This document shows, one piece after another, positions 7,222 to 10,270 of a stretch of DNA of 10,270 nucleotides. Source of the DNA: an uncultured Bacteroidota bacterium (GTDB lineage Bacteria; Bacteroidota; Bacteroidia; Chitinophagales; Chitinophagaceae); NCBI GenBank assembly GCA_946479055.1, contig CAMLEX010000121.1, positions 1 to 10,270 on the forward strand, read 5' to 3'. A program made the translations under genes and the position numbers. Positions within the stretch are counted from its first letter, which is position 1. Every line of letters starts with the position of its first letter. The notes under the pieces are model-generated. The model made no database searches, was not told the DNA's origin, and saw nothing but the letters and a program-made list of their open reading frames with translations.

Positions 7222-8598
7222 TTACGCCAGCATTTTTTCAATCTCTTCCAAACTTTTTCCTTTCGTTTCCATCAGTTTGCTTTTAGCATAGAAAAAGGAC
7301 AGGACACAGAAAAACGAAAAAATAAAAAAGGTAACTGCTATACCCAATCCATCCCGCATGATGGGGAACAAAAGGTTCACAAACCAATCCGATACCCACA
7401 TGGTCATAATACAAATAGATAATGCCGTGCCCCTTATATGGGTTGGAAATATTTCGGTGGAGATGACAAACTTTAATGGCCCCAACGAAAGGGCAAAAAA
7501 CAAAAGAAAGAGAATAATACAGCCGAGCATCAGCCATCCGGTGATGTTCATCCAAAAGCAAAAACCGGTTAATGCCAGAGCTATGGCGGCGCATATGGAA
7601 CCGTACAGGTATAAGGGACGGCGGCCCCAGCTATCAACTTTCATAATGGCGAAGAATGTAAAGACCGTATTGGCAACACCTAATATTACCTGGTAAAGCA
7701 GGGCGTCGCTGGTAACGATGCCGGCTGATTTCATGATGGTAGGGCCATAAAAAATAACACCATTAATGCCGCTGAGTTGCGACAGCGCAGTGAGTATCAT
7801 GGCCAGCGCCAGCAATTTGCTTAAAGGCAAACGCATCAGTTCGGCAAAGCCACCTTTTTTCTGCCATGACACTTCCTGGATGGCTTTTAGTTCAGTCATC
7901 GCATTTTGTTCGCCAGAGGTTTTTGTAAGCACAGCCAGCGCCGCATCTGTTTTTCCGTGCTGCACCAGCCAACGGGGGCTTTCGGGTACTATCAACAATA
8001 ATAATGCAAATGTCAGGGCCGGTATCACACCCACCAAAAACATGCCCCGCCATACATTTTCTATAAACAGCCAATGAAATATTCCGCCATCATCACCTGT
8101 ATAGTCTGCCGCATTTCTTTGTAAAAAAAGATTGCTCAGGTAGGCGCACAATATGCCGATCGTGATGGCAAGCTGATAGAATGTGACCAGCCCTCCTCGT
8201 TTATGCGCCGGGGCAATTTCTGAAATGTAGAGCGGTGACACGTTGGAAGCCACGCCTACTGCCATGCCTGCCAGGATGCGAAAGAAAATCAACACTGCAT
8301 ATTCTTTTGAAAATGCGAAACCAACTGCACTGATAAGAAAGAGGAAGGCAGCAACAAACAAAACCTTTCTTCTACCTATTTTATCGCTGAGATAACCAGA
8401 AAACGCTACTCCAACAATACAACCCAACAGCGCACAGGATACAAACAAGCCTTCCTGCGAAGAGGATAATCCGTATTGCAATTTTATAGGTTCAATAATA
8501 CCGCTTACCACGGCCATATCAAAGCCAAAGAGAAAACCTCCCAGCGCTGCAATAAGCGTTATGATGCCAATAAACCGGTTTGTTTTTGCCTGAGACAT
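7222..8598 (-). CDS. sugar-porter MFS transporter, probable mannose/hexose importer
   Basis: This 458-residue protein has about 12 membrane segments and sugar-porter motifs: GGFLFGFD (20-27), GYLSDKIGRRK (68-78), SPLYISEIAPAHKRG (121-135), PESPRWL (205-211), SQLSGING (273-280), DSWGRR (322-327), STEIFPTHIRG (380-390) and METKGK (443-448). It should move a free monosaccharide across the inner membrane. Placed between mannose-6-phosphate isomerase (54 bp upstream) and the exported GH38 enzyme, mannose is the most likely cargo. Compared with the carrier at 968-2332, the QQ pair of the QQxxGIN motif is SQ (S273, Q274), the tryptophan before the EIFP motif is F377, and the PETKG proline is M443. 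An extra hydrophilic segment (about 160-183, RNAADYTGDDGG) lies between membrane segments 5 and 6. These changes suggest a different substrate range. The start at 8598 follows an A-rich leader. Confidence 0.92.
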   Translation of the reverse strand: MSQAKTNRFIGIITLIAALGGFLFGFDMAVVSGIIEPIKLQYGLSSSQEGLFVSCALLGCIVGVAFSGYLSDKIGRRKVLFVAAFLFLISAVGFAFSKEYAVLIFFRILAGMAVGVASNVSPLYISEIAPAHKRGGLVTFYQLAITIGILCAYLSNLFLQRNAADYTGDDGGIFHWLFIENVWRGMFLVGVIPALTFALLLLIVPESPRWLVQHGKTDAALAVLTKTSGEQNAMTELKAIQEVSWQKKGGFAELMRLPLSKLLALAMILTALSQLSGINGVIFYGPTIMKSAGIVTSDALLYQVILGVANTVFTFFAIMKVDSWGRRPLYLYGSICAAIALALTGFCFWMNITGWLMLGCIILFLLFFALSLGPLKFVISTEIFPTHIRGTALSICIMTMWVSDWFVNLLFPIMRDGLGIAVTFFIFSFFCVLSFFYAKSKLMETKGKSLEEIEKMLA

Positions 8599-8652
8599 AA
8601 ACTTTTGTTATAGGATGATGAATTATATTTTTAGTTTTTGTAGCTAATCGAT

Positions 8653-10270
8653 TCAGCAATGTTCATCTTTTACCTGCGCTACTACCACAAATGCTTTACC
8701 ATTGCCCTTGTTTATTATTTCATAATTCCCGGTGGCGGCAGGCACTACAAATGTTTCTGCATAGTGAAAAGTTGAAGCGTTCCCGTTGGCAGTTACGGAT
8801 ATTTTTTCTCCTTCTACCAACATGCACACATGGCATTGATTATTGGTATTGATTTGAATGCTTCCGGTAAATTCATACCGGTACACACTGTAAAAATGCT
8901 CTTCATGTGTGGGGAGTTTTATTTTTTTGCCACACTCACATTCTTCTTCCGTTATGGGATGCGATACTAATTTCTCAGCCACATATTCACCTTTCCTGTC
9001 GAAGTAAAGGTTTTGCATGCCATGTTCAATATTGATAGGCCGGGGCTGATTGTTAAGATCTAAGCGCAACCAGTCGTACATCTTAAAGGTGAAGATATAA
9101 GGGGTGCTGCTGATTTCGAGTACGAGGTTGTTTTTCCCGGAAGCATGTATGGTCCCATTGGGAATAAGAAATAAATCATGTTTATGCGCCGGTAGTTTTT
9201 GCACATATTTTTCTATCTCCATCCCTATGCCTTTTTCCTGCGCATGAATCAATGCGGTTTTAAATTCTTCCGGGTTGATGGAATCCTGGAAACCCAGGTA
9301 AACAGATGCGTCCGGCTCGCAGTCGAGAATATAATAGGTCTCGTCCTGTGTAAAATTTTCGCCGAAATGTTCTTTAATATAAGCGGTTCTCGGATGGCAT
9401 TGAACGGAAAGATTGCCGCCGTTAAACGTGTCAAGAAAATCAAAACGGATCGGGAATTCTGTTCCAAACCTGGTGGCTGCTTTTCCAAGTAATTTTTTAT
9501 TATCTGAGTAAAGCAGAAAATCAAAGGAGACTTCCAGTAAATTTTTTTCTCCTTCTATTACAATTCCGTTTTCGGGAGTGATCAGTTCAAAAGACCATGC
9601 ATAATTTATTTCATCCTGGTTCAGTTGTAAGATGTGTTTTTTTATCCAGTCACCACCCCACACACCGGGTTCAAACCAGGGCCTTGCCCGAAAAGGTTGT
9701 TGCAACATTCGGTTCAATGTGCTCCTGAATGCAGCACCACTCATCCAGGTAATTTCATCCATGCGCTGCTCGTCAATAATGCAATCTATATGCGGAAGCA
9801 ATTTCGCCTTATGGTTGTTCAGCACCGGCCAATCAACAAAATAAAAACGTTTATACATCTGCGTACCTTCCATTACCTCAGTAGATCCAAGGTTGGTAAT
9901 GCTGCCCGCCCTCATACGGAACTGGATTTCATTTTTGGGGATATCGGCATATAGCAGTTTGCCTTTGATGCCGGTTAATGCAGCTCCTGTTCCATATATA
10001 ATGCAAATGTCTGCGGCTGGATCGGGAGTGATGAGTTTTAATTTCTGTTCATCAAAAAAATCTGGCAGGCTACCTGTGTATTTTGTCCCGAATACAGGAT
10101 CATCACCGTTTAAACTGCCGGCAATCATAGCATGAATTTCAGCGGCCGGTTTTAAACAAATATTGATATTATACCAGAATATTTTTTTGTTGTTGCGGCT
10201 TAATTCAGCATGCAGTTTTTCCCTGAATGTTTCCCATAGTACACCGCCATATCCATCAATGACAATTAGT
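8653..10270 (-). CDS. manA: class I mannose-6-phosphate isomerase with N-terminal extension (5' end outside window)
   Basis: The enzyme interconverts mannose 6-phosphate and fructose 6-phosphate in the cytoplasm. Numbering from the first in-window methionine at 10128, the cupin metal site is visible: Q243 and H245 in LSVQCHP, E263 in DETYYIL, and H328 in PNGTIHASGKN. FEPGVWGGDWIK (152-163) marks the start of the isomerase domain. Upstream of that ATG the frame stays open for 47 more codons to the window edge and reads well as protein (IVIDGYGGVLWETFREKL, then a segment rich in polar residues), so 10128 is internal and the gene is partial. About 200 visible residues precede the isomerase domain, far more than ordinary ManA proteins have. 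They resemble a P-loop-kinase-like fold without a Walker A lysine, but that is inference. The gene lies 54 bp before a sugar transporter and supports a mannose catabolic role. Confidence 0.88.
   Translation of the reverse strand, partial: LIVIDGYGGVLWETFREKLHAELSRNNKKIFWYNINICLKPAAEIHAMIAGSLNGDDPVFGTKYTGSLPDFFDEQKLKLITPDPAADICIIYGTGAALTGIKGKLLYADIPKNEIQFRMRAGSITNLGSTEVMEGTQMYKRFYFVDWPVLNNHKAKLLPHIDCIIDEQRMDEITWMSGAAFRSTLNRMLQQPFRARPWFEPGVWGGDWIKKHILQLNQDEINYAWSFELITPENGIVIEGEKNLLEVSFDFLLYSDNKKLLGKAATRFGTEFPIRFDFLDTFNGGNLSVQCHPRTAYIKEHFGENFTQDETYYILDCEPDASVYLGFQDSINPEEFKTALIHAQEKGIGMEIEKYVQKLPAHKHDLFLIPNGTIHASGKNNLVLEISSTPYIFTFKMYDWLRLDLNNQPRPINIEHGMQNLYFDRKGEYVAEKLVSHPITEEECECGKKIKLPTHEEHFYSVYRYEFTGSIQINTNNQCHVCMLVEGEKISVTANGNASTFHYAETFVVPAATGNYEIINKGNGKAFVVVAQVKDEHC

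Noticed and set aside
7209..7225. Hairpin GTAAG/CTTAC over the stop codon of the second transporter as a terminator
   Set aside because: The stem has five pairs with a seven-base loop and no T-run follows on the minus strand, so it is too weak to call.
10126..10128. ATG at 10128 as the true start of the mannose-6-phosphate isomerase
   Set aside because: The frame continues open to the window edge with protein-like sequence (IVIDGYGGVLWETF), and isomerases of this type carry an N-terminal domain, so this methionine is internal.

Overview
The window looks like part of a chromosome from a member of Bacteroidota, most likely a Chitinophagaceae-type soil or freshwater bacterium. The base composition is moderately AT-rich. 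Start codons mostly follow A-rich leaders without a good Shine-Dalgarno sequence, and the one clear promoter has the Bacteroidota form (TTTG, 20-bp spacer, TAnnTTTG). The protein set fits this too: a secreted GH38 enzyme, sugar-porter MFS carriers, and a long mannose-6-phosphate isomerase with an extra N-terminal domain. This assignment is inferred from style; no marker gene is present.

All six substantial genes lie on the minus strand, so transcription runs from high to low coordinates. The upstream group (10270 to 3700) holds a mannose-6-phosphate isomerase cut by the right window edge, a sugar-porter MFS transporter, and a large exported GH38 alpha-mannosidase-like enzyme. Together they form a plausible mannoside route: the exported enzyme releases mannose in the periplasm, the carrier takes it across the inner membrane, and after phosphorylation by a kinase not seen here the isomerase makes fructose 6-phosphate. 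No SusC/SusD-type outer-membrane pair is in the window.

A 531-bp intergenic region (3169-3699) separates the two groups. It carries a hairpin just past the GH38 stop codon, a short heptanucleotide tandem repeat, and a promoter whose -7 element lies inside a direct-plus-inverted repeat resembling a repressor operator. A leader of about 265 nt follows.

The downstream group (3168 to 55) is a tight three-gene operon: a TIM-barrel sugar isomerase/epimerase-like protein, a second sugar-porter MFS transporter, and a phytanoyl-CoA-dioxygenase-family Fe(II)/2-oxoglutarate oxygenase. Gaps are 23 and 31 bp. Its substrate is unknown. The combination suggests import and oxidative or isomerising conversion of a sugar or sugar derivative, under control separate from the mannoside group.

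At the left edge, a short open plus-strand frame ends at 42, followed by an AT-rich hairpin with T-runs on both sides. A convergent gene may end there. No RNA genes, mobile elements or CRISPR arrays were seen.
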